Assembly (NCBI GenBank): GCA_964557295.1
Contig: CAZKZP010000005.1
Coordinates: 39,573-103,572 of the forward strand
Source of the DNA: JBFMHP01 sp964557295
Lineage (GTDB): Bacteria > Pseudomonadota > Gammaproteobacteria > RBG-16-57-12
DNA length: 64,000 bases
Reading direction: 5' to 3'
Shown here: one piece after another, positions 45,515 through 55,197 of the stretch
Layout: the number at the start of each line of letters is the position of its first letter
How positions within the stretch are numbered: position 1 is the stretch's first letter
Made by a program: the position numbers and the translations under genes
The notes under the pieces: generated by a model
Database searches by the model: none
What the model was told of the DNA's origin: nothing
Seen by the model: the letters and a program-made list of their open reading frames with translations, nothing else

Positions 45515-46624
45515 TCATCGCTTCAATGCATCCTGATACGCGTTCTCCGAAATCGCCGCCCAGCCTTCGTACCGCGCCTGGTAGTCGCGGTATGACTGAT
45601 AGACCTTGGCGAAGAGCGGGTCTTTTTCCGCCTGCTCCTGCAGGGTCTGCTCGGTGAGCTGCCTCAAGGTAGTGATCACGTCGTCCGGGAACGGCAGGAT
45701 CTCCACCTTGCTCTGCTTGATCTCTTCCAGCGCCGCGAGATTCTTGGCCTCGAACTCGGTGAGCATCCACAGATCGGTCGCCTGGGCGGCAACCGCGACG
45801 ATGCGCTGGAGATCGGCGGGCAATGCCTCCCACACCTTCTTGTTGAGGATCAGCTCCAGGCTCGGGCCGGGTTCCTGCCAGCCGGGATAGTAGTAATACT
45901 TGGCGATGCGCGGCAGCCCCAGCCGCTGATCGTGATACGGGCCGACCCACTCGGTGGCATCGATGGTGTGCCGCTCCAGCGCGGAATAGATCTCGCCGCC
46001 CGGCAGCAGCACCGGGTTGCCGCCCGCCTTGGCCAGCACCTGGCCGCCCAGTCCGGGGATGCGCATCTTCAGCCCTTTGAGATCCGCGACCGAATCGATG
46101 CGCTTGTTGAACCAGCCGCCCATCTGCACGCCGGTGTTGCCCATGGGGAAGGGCACCAGGTTGTGCGGGGCATACACTTCGCGCCACAGCTCAAGGCCGC
46201 CGCCGGAATACATCCAGGTGTTCATGCCCTGCGCGTTCATGCCAAACGGCATGGTGGTGAAGATCTGCGCCGCCGGGATCTTGCCCGACCAGTAATAGGC
46301 CGCGGCGTGGCCGATCTCCACCGTGCCTTGCGAGACGGCGTCGAAGACCTGCAACGGCGGCACCAGCTCGCCGCCGGAGAAGACCTGGATCTTCAACCGG
46401 CCCTGGCTCATGGTCTCGACATCCTGGGCGAAGCGTTGCACGCCTTCTTGGAAGACCGGGAAATTGGGCGGCCAGCTGGTCACCATGCGCCAGCGGTAGC
46501 TCGGCTGGCTGGGGGCGGCCTGGGCCTGCGCCGCCGGTGTCTGTTGTTCGGTCTTCTCAGCGCCGCAACCGGGCAACACGAAAGCAGCAAGGGTCGCCGC
46601 GAATATATAAAAGTATCTCTGCAT
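45515..46624 (-). CDS. TRAP transporter substrate-binding lipoprotein, TakP-like
   Basis: A 369-residue DctP-family binding protein with a lipoprotein signal (MQRYFYIFAATLAAFVLPGC, lipobox LPGC). The segments GELVPPLQVFDAVSQGTVEI, GHAAAYYWSGKIPA, MRIPGLGGQVLAKAGG and TEWVGPYHD followed by YYYYPGW resemble the TakP group, which binds 2-oxo acids with a sodium ion. It is transcribed toward the dctQM genes from the opposite strand, separated from them by the small-gene cassette, so the classical dctPQM order has been disrupted. Confidence 0.92.
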   Translation of the reverse strand: MQRYFYIFAATLAAFVLPGCGAEKTEQQTPAAQAQAAPSQPSYRWRMVTSWPPNFPVFQEGVQRFAQDVETMSQGRLKIQVFSGGELVPPLQVFDAVSQGTVEIGHAAAYYWSGKIPAAQIFTTMPFGMNAQGMNTWMYSGGGLELWREVYAPHNLVPFPMGNTGVQMGGWFNKRIDSVADLKGLKMRIPGLGGQVLAKAGGNPVLLPGGEIYSALERHTIDATEWVGPYHDQRLGLPRIAKYYYYPGWQEPGPSLELILNKKVWEALPADLQRIVAVAAQATDLWMLTEFEAKNLAALEEIKQSKVEILPFPDDVITTLRQLTEQTLQEQAEKDPLFAKVYQSYRDYQARYEGWAAISENAYQDALKR

Positions 46625-47003
46625 GGGAGGATATTCCTGGTTTTGAGTGATTCCCTGGCCGGGCAGAAAATGCCGCGGCGGGTGCCCAGTGTACCGGATC
46701 CGAAAATTTTTTTTAATTTTTGCGGGGACAGTTAGCGGCGCTGACTGGACACAAACATGAAACTTATCTCCGAGTTAGAAAACATCACGGGATGTCGGGT
46801 GTCCAGGGAGTCAAATTATTGACAAATCCGCCCCGGATGCTTCATTGACTTTGACCCTGAAAGGCCTTTGAATTGGGGCCTCGATGAGGGTGGCTCAGCG
46901 AAAAATAAGGCCTCTACCCATGCCGCGCACGAATGCATCAACACAAGGCCATCCCTGGCATATGGCTTGCAGTGTGGCTGGGCTTATCTAGGATAATGAC
47001 CAT
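46625..47003. other. Intergenic region between dctP and the GGDEF-EAL gene
   Basis: The 380-base spacer separates divergent genes and should hold both promoters. Near 46708 it contains an A/T stretch (AAAATTTTTTTTAATTTTT). No gene, repeat or clear promoter was identified. Confidence 0.4.
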
Positions 47004-49115
47004 ATGGGCGCACATATCATGACTCGCATGCAGGAAGGCGATCAGCATTCAAATCGACTCGATACCAGCGGCGCGGCGCCACAAACGGCCCAGCACCCGT
47101 TTGCCTATGGGCACGCGATCTTCGAATCGGCCGCCGAGGGCATCATGGTCATCGACGGCGCGGGTTACATCCAGATCGCCAACCCCGCGGCCACGGAGAT
47201 CTTCGGCGCCGCCGCCGAATCGCTCGAGAACACCCATATCGATCAACTGATCCCCACGTTCACCGCTTACCTGGGCGCGCTGCGGGCGGCCAACTCCCCG
47301 GTGGAGATCAAGGGACGCCACCATAACGGTGGCGAGTTGCCGCTGTCGCTGCGCGTTCGTGCCATGACCATCGACGGGCACGAGATGTTCAGCGTCTTCA
47401 TCGAGGACATCTCCGAGCAGCGCCTGATGCAAGGCAAGCTGTTCGAGGCCGAAATGCGCTTCCGCGATCTGGTTGAAACCGCCCACGATCTGGTCTGGAG
47501 CATGGACACCCAGGGCCGCTGGATCTATCTCAACAGCGCCTGTGAACATATCTACGGCTACAAGCCCCAGGAGCTGCTCGGGCGGCATTTCAACGAATTC
47601 CAGACCCCGGAATACCGCGACCGCGACGCCAAGGCCCTGCTCGACCTGCTCAGCGGCAAGGACATCGTTCACTATGAAACCGTGCACTTGAACCGCAAGG
47701 GCGAGCAGCGCTATCTCAGCTTCAACGGCAAGACCCAGCACGATGAACAGGGCTGCATCAAATGGATCAGCGGCACCGCGCGCGACATCACCGAGCAGAA
47801 ACTCTACCAGCAGCAGCTCTATTATCAGGCCCAGCATGACGTGCTGACCGGGCTCTACAATCGCAATTATTTCCAGCAGGAACTCGGCCGCGTAATCACG
47901 CAAGTCGCGCGCAGCGGCGCGGAATACGCGTTGTTCTACATCGACCTCGACCAGTTCAAGTTCATCAACGACACCCTGGGCCACGCCGCCGGCGACAAGC
48001 TGCTGATCGAGTGCACCCGCATGTTGAAGCGCAGCGTGCGCGAGGGCGATCTGGTGGCGCGCTTCGGCGGGGATGAATTCACCATCCTGCTCTACAATAT
48101 CGATCGCGAGAGCGCCGAGGCGGTGGCCGAAAAGCTGCGCAGCACCTTCGAGGCCTACCGCTTCCTGGAAGGCGGCAATTCATTCAACGTCACATGCAGC
48201 ATCGGCGTGGCCATGATCGACAGCAACGTGCAGAGCACCGACGAGGCGATGATGCACGCCGATCTCGCCTGTCACATCGCCAAATCCGAGGGCCGCAACA
48301 AGGTCATGTTCTACGATGGCGGTCACAACAATATGATCGACCTCGCCGAGGACATGGGCTGGGCCTCGCGGGTGCGCGAGGCGGTCGACCGCGGCCTGTT
48401 CCGCATGGTCTATCAACCGATCTTTTCCTTGAACGGCGAGGGGCACGGCTATGAGGTGTTGCTGCGCATGCTCCATCACGACGGCAGCGAGATCAAGCCC
48501 GGCGGCTTCATCCCCGCGGCCGAGCGCTTCGGCCTGATCCACAGCGTCGACCGCTGGCTGGTCGCGCAGGCCATCGACAAACTCGCGGAGATGAATCGCA
48601 ATAACCAATCTCCTATTTACTTCTCCATCAACCTCTCCGGCCGCGCCTTCGAGGACGAGCTGTTGCTGCCGCTGATCCACCGCAAGCTCGATGAAACCGG
48701 GATCGATCCCGCCCTGCTCACCTTCGAGATCACCGAAACGGCCGCGATCAACAAACTCTCCGCCGCGGTGCGCTTCATCGAGGGACTGAAAAAACTCGGC
48801 TGCAAATTCGCGCTGGATGATTTCGGCGCGGGCTTCTGCTCCTTCACCTACCTCAAGCACCTGCCGGTGGACAAGGTCAAGATCGATGGCTCGTTCATCA
48901 ATGGCCTGGCCGGCAGCGCGGTCGATCAGGCGATGGTGCAGTCGATGGCGCAGATCGTGCGCGCCCTCGGCAAGCAGACGGTGGCCGAGGCCGTGGAAGA
49001 TGCCGAAACCCTGCGCATGCTGCGCGAGATCGGGGTGGATTACGCCCAGGGTTATTACCTGGGGCTGCCGGTGGAGAATCTGGAGATCGAACAGCTGAGT
49101 TTGAAGTGGCTGTGA
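47004..49115 (+). CDS. PAS-PAS-GGDEF-EAL cyclic-di-GMP protein
   Basis: A 703-residue soluble protein. The N-terminal PAS (about 30-140) has YGHAIFESAAEGIMVIDGAG. A second PAS (about 155-275) has DLVETAHDLVWSMDTQGRW and the PAC tail DITEQKLYQQQ. The GGDEF domain carries the intact motif RFGGDEFTILLYN and an I-site (RxxD as REGD) five residues before. The EAL domain has the catalytic glutamate in YEVLLRM (EVLLR for EAL-type ExLxR), NLSGRAF, FEITETAA and DDFGAGFCSFTYLKHLPVDK in parts. Both activities could be functional. The start at 47004 is the first ATG; MTRMQ 12 codons later is possible. Confidence 0.93.
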   Translation: MGAHIMTRMQEGDQHSNRLDTSGAAPQTAQHPFAYGHAIFESAAEGIMVIDGAGYIQIANPAATEIFGAAAESLENTHIDQLIPTFTAYLGALRAANSPVEIKGRHHNGGELPLSLRVRAMTIDGHEMFSVFIEDISEQRLMQGKLFEAEMRFRDLVETAHDLVWSMDTQGRWIYLNSACEHIYGYKPQELLGRHFNEFQTPEYRDRDAKALLDLLSGKDIVHYETVHLNRKGEQRYLSFNGKTQHDEQGCIKWISGTARDITEQKLYQQQLYYQAQHDVLTGLYNRNYFQQELGRVITQVARSGAEYALFYIDLDQFKFINDTLGHAAGDKLLIECTRMLKRSVREGDLVARFGGDEFTILLYNIDRESAEAVAEKLRSTFEAYRFLEGGNSFNVTCSIGVAMIDSNVQSTDEAMMHADLACHIAKSEGRNKVMFYDGGHNNMIDLAEDMGWASRVREAVDRGLFRMVYQPIFSLNGEGHGYEVLLRMLHHDGSEIKPGGFIPAAERFGLIHSVDRWLVAQAIDKLAEMNRNNQSPIYFSINLSGRAFEDELLLPLIHRKLDETGIDPALLTFEITETAAINKLSAAVRFIEGLKKLGCKFALDDFGAGFCSFTYLKHLPVDKVKIDGSFINGLAGSAVDQAMVQSMAQIVRALGKQTVAEAVEDAETLRMLREIGVDYAQGYYLGLPVENLEIEQLSLKWL

Positions 49116-49150
49116 GGAGTTGCGGACGGAATTAGAGCGCCGTAGTAGAT

Positions 49151-49208
49151 GTAGCCTGGGTGGAGCCGAAGGCGTAACCCGGGTTTCACTTCGTTCAACC
49201 CAGGCTAC
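49151..49208. repeat. GTAG-headed palindrome between convergent genes
   Basis: GTAGCCTGGGT and ACCCAGGCTAC pair as an 11-base stem around an internal AACCCGGGTT palindrome. This is a common proteobacterial intergenic repeat pattern and may also stop transcription from both sides. Confidence 0.7.
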
Positions 49209-49216
49209 ATTTGGAT

Positions 49217-51552
49217 TCAAATCGCCCGCAGATTGGCATAGGCCAGCATGAGCCACTTGCTGCCGCAGTCGTCGAAACTCACCTGCACGCGGGCGTGACT
49301 TCCGCTGCCTTCATAGTTCACCACGATGCCATCGCCGAATTTCGCGTGACTCACGCGCTGCCCCAATGACAGCGCCGGCTCCTCGGTCGCAAAGCGGCGG
49401 GCACCGCCGCTGGCATAGGCGGCGACCGGCCCGGACTGGCTGCGCAGCCGCACCTCGCGCAGGTATTCCGTAGGGATCTCGCGGAGGAAGCGCGAGGGCT
49501 GCATGTAGCTTTCCTTGCCATGCAGGCGGCGGTTTTCGGCGTAGGTGATGTAGAGCTGCTGCATGGCGCGGGTGATGCCGACATAACACAGACGGCGCTC
49601 TTCCTCGATGCGCCCCGGCTCGCTGCTCGACATCTGATGCGGAAACAGCCCCTCTTCCATGCCGCTCAAAAACACCAGCGGGAACTCCAATCCCTTGGCC
49701 GAGTGCAGCGTCATCATCTGCACGCAATCCTCGCCCGGCTCGGCCTGGCCTTCGCCGGCCTCCAGGGCGGCCAGGGCCAGAAACGCGGAGAGCGTATCCA
49801 GTCCCTCGTCTTCCTCCTCGTCGTATTCGAACTGGCGCGCGGCGCTGATGAGTTCTTCGAGGTTCTCCACCCGCGCGCGGCCCTTCTCGCCCTTTTCCTT
49901 CTGGAAGTGCGCGATCAGCCCGCTCATCTGCAACATGTGCTCGACCTGTTCGTGCAGCTCCAGGCCGGCGACCGTGTGTGCAAGCTTCTCGATCAAGGCC
50001 AGGAACTCCGCGATCGCCGCGACGGCCCGCGCCGGCAGCAGCCTTTCGTCGGTCAGCGCGTGCGCCGCCTGCCACAGCGTGAGATCGCGGCCGCGCGNNN
50101 NNNNNNNAGGCGAACCTGATCGACGGCGAGACGAACATCGCGGCGCGCGACATCGAAGCGGGTGAGGAGCTGACCTGCAACTACTACATTGGCGACCTCG
50201 ACGCGGAACGCAAGCTCGGGCGACGCGTCGAGCCACAGCGTGAGATCGCGGCCGCGCGCCACCTCGCGCACCGCCTCCACCGAACGCTCGCCGATGCCGC
50301 GCGTCGGCGTATTGATGATGCGCTCGAACGAGGCGTCATCGGCGCGATTGTTGATCAGGCGCAGATAGGCCAGCGCATCCTTGATCTCGGCGCGTTCGAA
50401 GAAGCGCAGGCCGCCATACACGCGATACGGGATGCCCGCTTGCAGCATCGCCTCTTCCAGCACGCGCGACTGCGCGTTGGAACGGTAGAGGATGGCGGTC
50501 TCCGCGCGCCGCCCGCCGTGGCCCACCCATTTCTGGATCGCCTGGGCGATGAAGCGCGCCTCGTCCAATTCATTGAAGGCGTTATAGAGCAGGATCGGCT
50601 CGCCTTCCTCGCCTTCGGTCCACAAGGTCTTGCCGAGACGGCTCTGGTTGTGGCCGATCAGGGCGTTGGCCGCGGCGAGGATGTTGCCGGTGGAACGATA
50701 ATTCTGTTCCAGGCGCACCGTGAGCGTGTTCGGGAAATCGCGGCTCAATTGATGGATGTTCTCGATGCGCGCCCCGCGCCAGCCATAGATCGACTGGTCG
50801 TCGTCGCCGACGGCGAAGATCGGCGTGCGCGCGCCGCACAGCATGCGCAGCCAGGCGTATTGCAGGGCGTTGGTGTCCTGGAATTCGTCGACCAGCACGA
50901 AGCGGAAGCGCTGCTGATAGTGTTGCAGGACCGCCGGGTGCTTGAGCCACAGCTCGTGCGCGCGCAGCAAGAGTTCGGCGAAATCCACCAGCCCGGCGCG
51001 CCGGCACATGTCTTCATAGGCCAGATAGATCTGGATGCAGCCCTTCAGATAGGGATCGCCGTTGTGCTCCAGGTGCTGCGGGCGCTGGCCCTCGTCCTTG
51101 CAGCCGTTGATGAACCATTGCAGCTGTTTCGGCGGCCACTGCTCTTCGTCGATCTGAAGCTCGCGGATCACGCGCTTGACGGCGCGGTACTGGTCATCGC
51201 TGTCGAGGATCTGAAAGCCCTGCGGCAGGTCGGCCTCCTTCCAGTGGGTGCGCAGCAGCCGGTGCGCCAGGCCGTGGAAGGTGCCGATCCACATGCCGCG
51301 NNNNNNNNNNGTGAAGCCGAGTAATTCCTCGATGCGCCGGCGCATCTCGGCGGCGGCCTTGTTGGTGAAGGTGACCGCGAGGATGCCGAACGGCGAGGCG
51401 TTTTCCACCTGCAACAGCCAGGCGATGCGGTGCACCAGCACGCGCGTCTTGCCGCTGCCGGCGCCGGCGAGCACCAGGGTATTGCCCGGCGGGGCGCAAA
51501 CGGCCTCGCGCTGGGCCTCGTTGAGGCCATCGATGATCGGTGAGATATCCAT
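49217..51552 (-). CDS. uvrD: DNA helicase II UvrD (interrupted only by assembly artefacts)
   Basis: A superfamily 1A helicase in nucleotide excision and mismatch repair. The start ATG at 51552 (MDISPIIDGLNEAQREAV) leads to Walker A AGAGSGKT, VTFTNKAAAEMRRRI, WIGTFHGLAHRLLR, VDEFQDTN, GDDDQSIYGWRGA, LEQNYRSTGNIL and the later SAKGLEFPLVFLSGMEEG (ends at NLRAI). Two N gaps interrupt it. At 51301 two or three residues between LLGF and RGMWIG may be missing or merely masked. At 50098-50230 a foreign segment with a duplicated flank splits the gene. When the duplicate is removed, ARGRDLTLWQAAHALTDE reads through, and the total is about 730 residues. Confidence 0.9.
50098..50230 (+). other. Foreign SET-domain fragment with N gap inside uvrD
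   Basis: Ten Ns are followed by about 123 bases that do not fit uvrD. Read on the plus strand they give NLIDGETNIAARDIEAGEEL then TCNYYIGDLDAERKLG, the end of a SET-domain lysine methyltransferase. The segment is flanked by the same 26 bases (CCACAGCGTGAGATCGCGGC then CGCGCG), one copy before the gap and one after. This is the mark of a chimeric contig end joined at a scaffold gap. Confidence 0.75.
51301..51310. other. Assembly gap inside uvrD
   Basis: Ten Ns lie between codons for LLGF and RGMWIG. UvrD homologues have only one to three residues here, so little sequence is missing. Confidence 0.7.
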
Positions 51553-51601
51553 CGCGGCATTCTAGCAGATCGACGGGAGGGTGCGGGTACGCGAATGTCG
51601 C

Positions 51602-51670
51602 GGGTAGGAGCAAGCTTTAGCTTGCGATAAATATACAGCCTTCGATCGCAAGCTGAAGCTTGCTCCTACA
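51602..51670. repeat. REP/BIME copy 6 (two type-a arms)
   Basis: Unlike the others, both arms are type a: GTAGGAGCAAGCTTTAGC faces an inverted ATCGCAAGCTGAAGCTTGCT ending CCTACA. It lies upstream of uvrD. Confidence 0.88.
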
Positions 51671-51700
51671 GGTGAAAAAACCCATGGTTCCCACCTGGCT

Positions 51701-51932
51701 CTACGGAGATCGGCCTTCGCGGTAACGGCTGTCGGTCNNNNNNNNNNGTCCAGCAGCGCGGCAAGGTCTCGCCGGAGGGAAACGCCAAGTCCGCCTTCTT
51801 GAAGGTGGCGGGGTCCTGCAACTCTTCGCCGCTATGGAACTGCGCGGCAAGTGCGTCGTGGAAGGGATCAACCAGGGCATTGAGATCCAGCACCTCCACT
51901 AAATCGCCGCTTGGTTTATGTTTTAAGTACAT
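51701..51932 (-). CDS. Small conserved protein (often labelled acetyltransferase)
   Basis: A protein of about 73 residues starting MYLKHKPSGDLVEVLDLNAL, with AGGAGG close before the ATG. It continues HSGEELQDPATFKKADLAFP, SGETLPRCW. The gap at 51738 breaks it after CW. Beyond the gap the frame resumes TDSRYREGRSP and stops at 51701. The flanks share GTC, and merging them gives a continuous CWTDSRYREGRSP. Similar short proteins are widespread in gammaproteobacteria and carry a database label of acetyltransferase that the sequence does not support. Function is unknown. Confidence 0.75.
51738..51747. other. Assembly gap, probably artefactual
   Basis: Ten Ns with GTC on both sides. Removing the Ns and one GTC restores the reading frame of the small protein gene. 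Confidence 0.6.
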
Positions 51933-52063
51933 ATGACCTCCTTTATTCTCGGGCAGCTTTTCATTCTTCTATTTCAACTATAGATCATCTCGGCTAGTCT
52001 GGGCGCATCATTGCATTAACTTGTATAATGTTGGCTTGATGCTACCCCCCGAAAGGAACACCT

Positions 52064-52666
52064 ATGCGTGAAGATGATGATCGTAATTACCAGCTCAATG
52101 CCCACGATGCGCTGATCATTGTCGATGTGCAAAACGACTTTTTGCCCGGCGGCGCCCTGGCGGTGCGGCATGGCGATGCGGTGATCGAGCCGCTCAACCA
52201 AGTGATCGAGTGGTTCAAGGCCAAGGACTGCCCCATCATCGCCACGCGCGACTGGCATCCGCAGGATCATTGTTCCTTCAAGGCGCAGGGCGGCCCGTGG
52301 CCGGTGCATTGCGTGGCCGAGAGCAAGGGCGCACAGTTTCCCAAGGAACTGCGCCTGCCGAAAAACGCCTGGATCATCTCCAAGGCGACCAGCGCCGCGC
52401 GCGATGCCTACTCCGGATTCGACGGCACCGATCTCGCGGCGCGCCTCAAGGCGCATAAGATCAAGCGCGTGTGGGTCGGCGGCCTGGCCACCGATTATTG
52501 CGTGCGCCAGACCGTGCTCGATGCGCTGAAGGCGGGGTTGGATGTGATGCTGCTGTTCGAGGCGGTGCGCGCCGTCAACCTCAAGCCTGGCGACGGCAAC
52601 CAGGCCATCGATGAAATGGAGGAAGCCGGCGCCATCTGCGTGACCCTCGCCGAAGTGGCGCCGTGA
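52064..52666 (+). CDS. pncA: Nicotinamidase PncA
   Basis: PncA hydrolyses nicotinamide to nicotinate in the NAD salvage pathway. The 200-residue protein starts MREDDDRNYQLNAHDALIIV with AAGGAA upstream. The catalytic triad is visible: Asp in IIVDVQNDFLPGG, Lys in ISKATSAARDAYSGF and Cys in GLATDYCVRQT. Metal ligands lie in TRDWHPQDHCSF. Its TGA overlaps the ATG of pncB (TGATG), showing translational coupling of the two salvage steps. Confidence 0.95.
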   Translation: MREDDDRNYQLNAHDALIIVDVQNDFLPGGALAVRHGDAVIEPLNQVIEWFKAKDCPIIATRDWHPQDHCSFKAQGGPWPVHCVAESKGAQFPKELRLPKNAWIISKATSAARDAYSGFDGTDLAARLKAHKIKRVWVGGLATDYCVRQTVLDALKAGLDVMLLFEAVRAVNLKPGDGNQAIDEMEEAGAICVTLAEVAP

Positions 52667-54003
52667 TGCATCGCGCCAGCGCGCTGCTCACCGATCTCTA
52701 TCAATTGACCATGCTCCAGAGCTATCTGGAGCATGAGATGAATCAAACCGCGGTCTTCGAATTCTTCGTGCGCAAGCTGCCGCCGGCGCGCAATTTCCTG
52801 GTCTGCGCCGGGCTGGAGCAGGTGCTCCAGTATCTGGAGACACTACAGATAAGTCCCGAGGAGCTCGACTGGCTGGAAGCCAGCGGGCGCTTCAGCCGCG
52901 CGCTGATCGATTATCTTGCCGGACTGCGCTTCACCGGCGAGGTGCACGCCATGCCCGAGGGCACGGTATTCTTCGCCGACGAACCCATCCTGCGCATCAC
53001 CGCGCCGCTGCCCGTGGCGCAATTGCTCGAAACCCGCATCATCAATCTGCTGCACTTCCAGACCCTCGTCGCCAGCAAGGCCGCGCGCATGGTGCTGGCC
53101 GCGCCGGGGCGGACGCTGGTCGACTTCGGTCTGCGCCGCGCCCACGGCGAGGAGGCCGGGCTGCTGGCGGCGCGCGCCGGCTATCTCGCGGGACTGACCG
53201 GGACTGCCACGGTGCTGGCCGAGCCCTGCTTCGGCATCCCGATCTTCGGCACCATGGCCCATTCGTATGTGCTGGCGCACGACGACGAAACAGTCGCCTT
53301 CGAGCACTTCGCCCGCAGCTATCCGCACGGCGCCACCCTGCTGCTCGACACCTACGACACCGAGGCCGCCGCCGAGAAGGTCGTGCGGCTTGCCCGCGCG
53401 CTCGCCCCCGAGGGGATCGTGATCCGCGCCGTGCGGCTCGACAGCGGTGATCTATTTGCCCACGCGGTGCGCGTGCGGAAGATACTCGATGACGGCGGCT
53501 GCGCGCCGGTCCAGATCTTCGCCAGCGGCAATCTCGATGAATATGCGCTGCGCGATCTGCTCGCCAAGGGCGCGCCGATCGACGGCTTCGGCGTCGGCAC
53601 CCGGCTGGATACCTCCGCCGATGTGCCGTATCTCGATTGCGCCTACAAGCTTCAGGAATACGCCGGGATCGCCCGGCGCAAGCTCTCGGAGGGCAAGGCC
53701 ACCTGGCCGGGGCGCAAGCAGGTCTACCGGCACTACGATGAGGCAGGCCAAATGCGCGGCGATCTCCTGACCACGGTCGACGATATCCAGGAAGGCACGC
53801 CCCTGTTGCAGCCGGTGATGCGAAGCGGCCGCCGCCTGGACCCGCCCGTCGAGTTGAATGAAAGCCGCGCCCATTGCGCGGCGCAATTGAACGCATTGCC
53901 CCCCGCGCTGCGCCGGCTCGATCCGCAGCCCTCCTTTCCGGTCACGGTCGCCCCGGCCTTGGAGGCACTCGCCGCCGAGGTCGACCGGCGGCTGCGCTCC
54001 TGA
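52666..54003 (+). CDS. pncB: Nicotinate phosphoribosyltransferase PncB
   Basis: PncB converts nicotinate and PRPP to nicotinate mononucleotide, using ATP. The ATG at 52666 (MHRASALLTDLYQLTMLQSY) gives 445 residues. Family segments are FFVRKLPPARNFLVCAGLEQ, DFGLRRAHGEEAGLLAARAG, IFGTMAHSYVLAHDDE with the phosphorylatable His, AVRLDSGDL and VGTRLDTSADVPYLDCAYKL. Coupled to pncA, it completes a two-gene salvage unit. Confidence 0.95.
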   Translation: MHRASALLTDLYQLTMLQSYLEHEMNQTAVFEFFVRKLPPARNFLVCAGLEQVLQYLETLQISPEELDWLEASGRFSRALIDYLAGLRFTGEVHAMPEGTVFFADEPILRITAPLPVAQLLETRIINLLHFQTLVASKAARMVLAAPGRTLVDFGLRRAHGEEAGLLAARAGYLAGLTGTATVLAEPCFGIPIFGTMAHSYVLAHDDETVAFEHFARSYPHGATLLLDTYDTEAAAEKVVRLARALAPEGIVIRAVRLDSGDLFAHAVRVRKILDDGGCAPVQIFASGNLDEYALRDLLAKGAPIDGFGVGTRLDTSADVPYLDCAYKLQEYAGIARRKLSEGKATWPGRKQVYRHYDEAGQMRGDLLTTVDDIQEGTPLLQPVMRSGRRLDPPVELNESRAHCAAQLNALPPALRRLDPQPSFPVTVAPALEALAAEVDRRLRS

Positions 54004-54177
54004 ATACCCAAAATCACAAACCGCATTCGCGCCAACTTAATGGATTGGTTCGGTTTTTATCTGAAACCAAACCTCTTCACCATTACAAAATAAAGGTTAT
54101 TTAAAGCCCTCTCCACGCCCTGCCGATACCCTCAATACGACAGTCCACACCGCCCCGCGCGGTTCGAGGGTAGGCTA

Positions 54178-55086
54178 ATGAAATATTGCATCGCACTGAT
54201 CATGAGCTTTTGCCTGTGCATTCCATCGGGTATCGCCGCCAGCGATGGTGAGGCCGGCTGGAAGGCGTATAACACCGGGCAGTACGCCGCCGCGCTGACC
54301 GAATGGCTGCCGCTGGCCGAGGCGGGCAACAGCGAACCGCAGTACATGCTGGGCTATATGTACCTGGTTGGCCAGGGCGTGCTGCGCGATCAGGCCAAGG
54401 CGATGCAGTGGTTTACCCGCGCCGCCGAGTCCGGCTATCCGCCTGCCCAATTCGCCTTGGCCTCGCTCTATGAGCATGGCACGGGTGTCGAGCAGAACAA
54501 CGAGCAGGCGATGCACTGGTATGAGCGCGCCGCGCTCACCGGGTTTACCCAGGCGCAGTTCTATCTCGGCTATCAATACGCCGAAGGCCTGATGGCCCCG
54601 CAGGATTACGCCACCGCGCTGAAGTGGTATCGCACCGCCGCGGACAACGGCGATCCGGCGGCGCAAAATAATTTGGGCTTGATGTATTTGAGCGGGGAGG
54701 GTGTTGAGCAGGACTCCACTCAGGCCCTGCGCTGGCTGCGGGCGGCCGCCGACCAGGATCTGCCCCAGGCCCAGCGCCTGCTCGGCGAGCTCTACGCCGA
54801 GGGCAAGGCCGTCAAACAGGATTATTACACCGCGATCGAATGGTTCTTCCGGGCCGCCCGGCAGGGCGATGTCGCCGCCAAATACCAGCTGGGCCGGATG
54901 TACGCCCGTGGCATCGGCGTGATGCGCAACGTGGACAACGCCAAGCGCTGGCTGAAATCGGCCGCGGACGAAGGTCATGTGGTGGCCGAGGATGAGTTGG
55001 CCCATCTCAATCGCACCCAGGCGATCAATCGCGCCAAATATCCGCTGCCCAAGACCCTCAGCAGCCGGTACAACGATTTCGGTTAG
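54178..55086 (+). CDS. Secreted Sel1-repeat protein
   Basis: A 302-residue protein starting MKYCIALIMSFCLCIPSGIA, a Sec signal of about 21 residues. The rest consists of about six Sel1-like repeats of 36 residues, each of the A-x2-Y-G-x-G-V form (LGYMYLVGQGVLRDQAKAMQ, LASLYEHGTGVEQNNEQAMH, LGLMYLSGEGVEQDSTQALR and others). Such alpha-solenoids bind protein partners in the periplasm. The mature protein ends with a basic stretch. It has no linked partner, so its role is not known. Confidence 0.88.
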   Translation: MKYCIALIMSFCLCIPSGIAASDGEAGWKAYNTGQYAAALTEWLPLAEAGNSEPQYMLGYMYLVGQGVLRDQAKAMQWFTRAAESGYPPAQFALASLYEHGTGVEQNNEQAMHWYERAALTGFTQAQFYLGYQYAEGLMAPQDYATALKWYRTAADNGDPAAQNNLGLMYLSGEGVEQDSTQALRWLRAAADQDLPQAQRLLGELYAEGKAVKQDYYTAIEWFFRAARQGDVAAKYQLGRMYARGIGVMRNVDNAKRWLKSAADEGHVVAEDELAHLNRTQAINRAKYPLPKTLSSRYNDFG

Positions 55087-55114
55087 CCGTATTCATCCGG
55101 CAACTGCTGCGCAC

Positions 55115-55182
55115 TGTAGGAGCCATCTTCAGATGGCGATAGGTTTGGCTAACCCGATTGCAAGCTGCGGCTTGCTCCAACA
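55115..55182. repeat. REP/BIME copy 7 (reverse order)
   Basis: Type b arm (TGTAGGAGCCATCTTCAGAT) comes first and a degraded type a arm (GATTGCAAGCTGCGGCTTGC, TCCAACA) faces it. Confidence 0.85.
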
Positions 55183-55197
55183 GTAAATCAGCGCACC

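Noticed and set aside
50108..50230. A SET-domain methyltransferase gene
   Set aside because: Only the last 40 residues are present, flanked by duplicated uvrD sequence next to an N gap. It is best explained as a chimeric contig end.
52021..52029. TATAAT at 52024 as promoter of pncA
   Set aside because: The -10 box is good, but no -35 element stands at the right spacing, so it was not listed as a feature.
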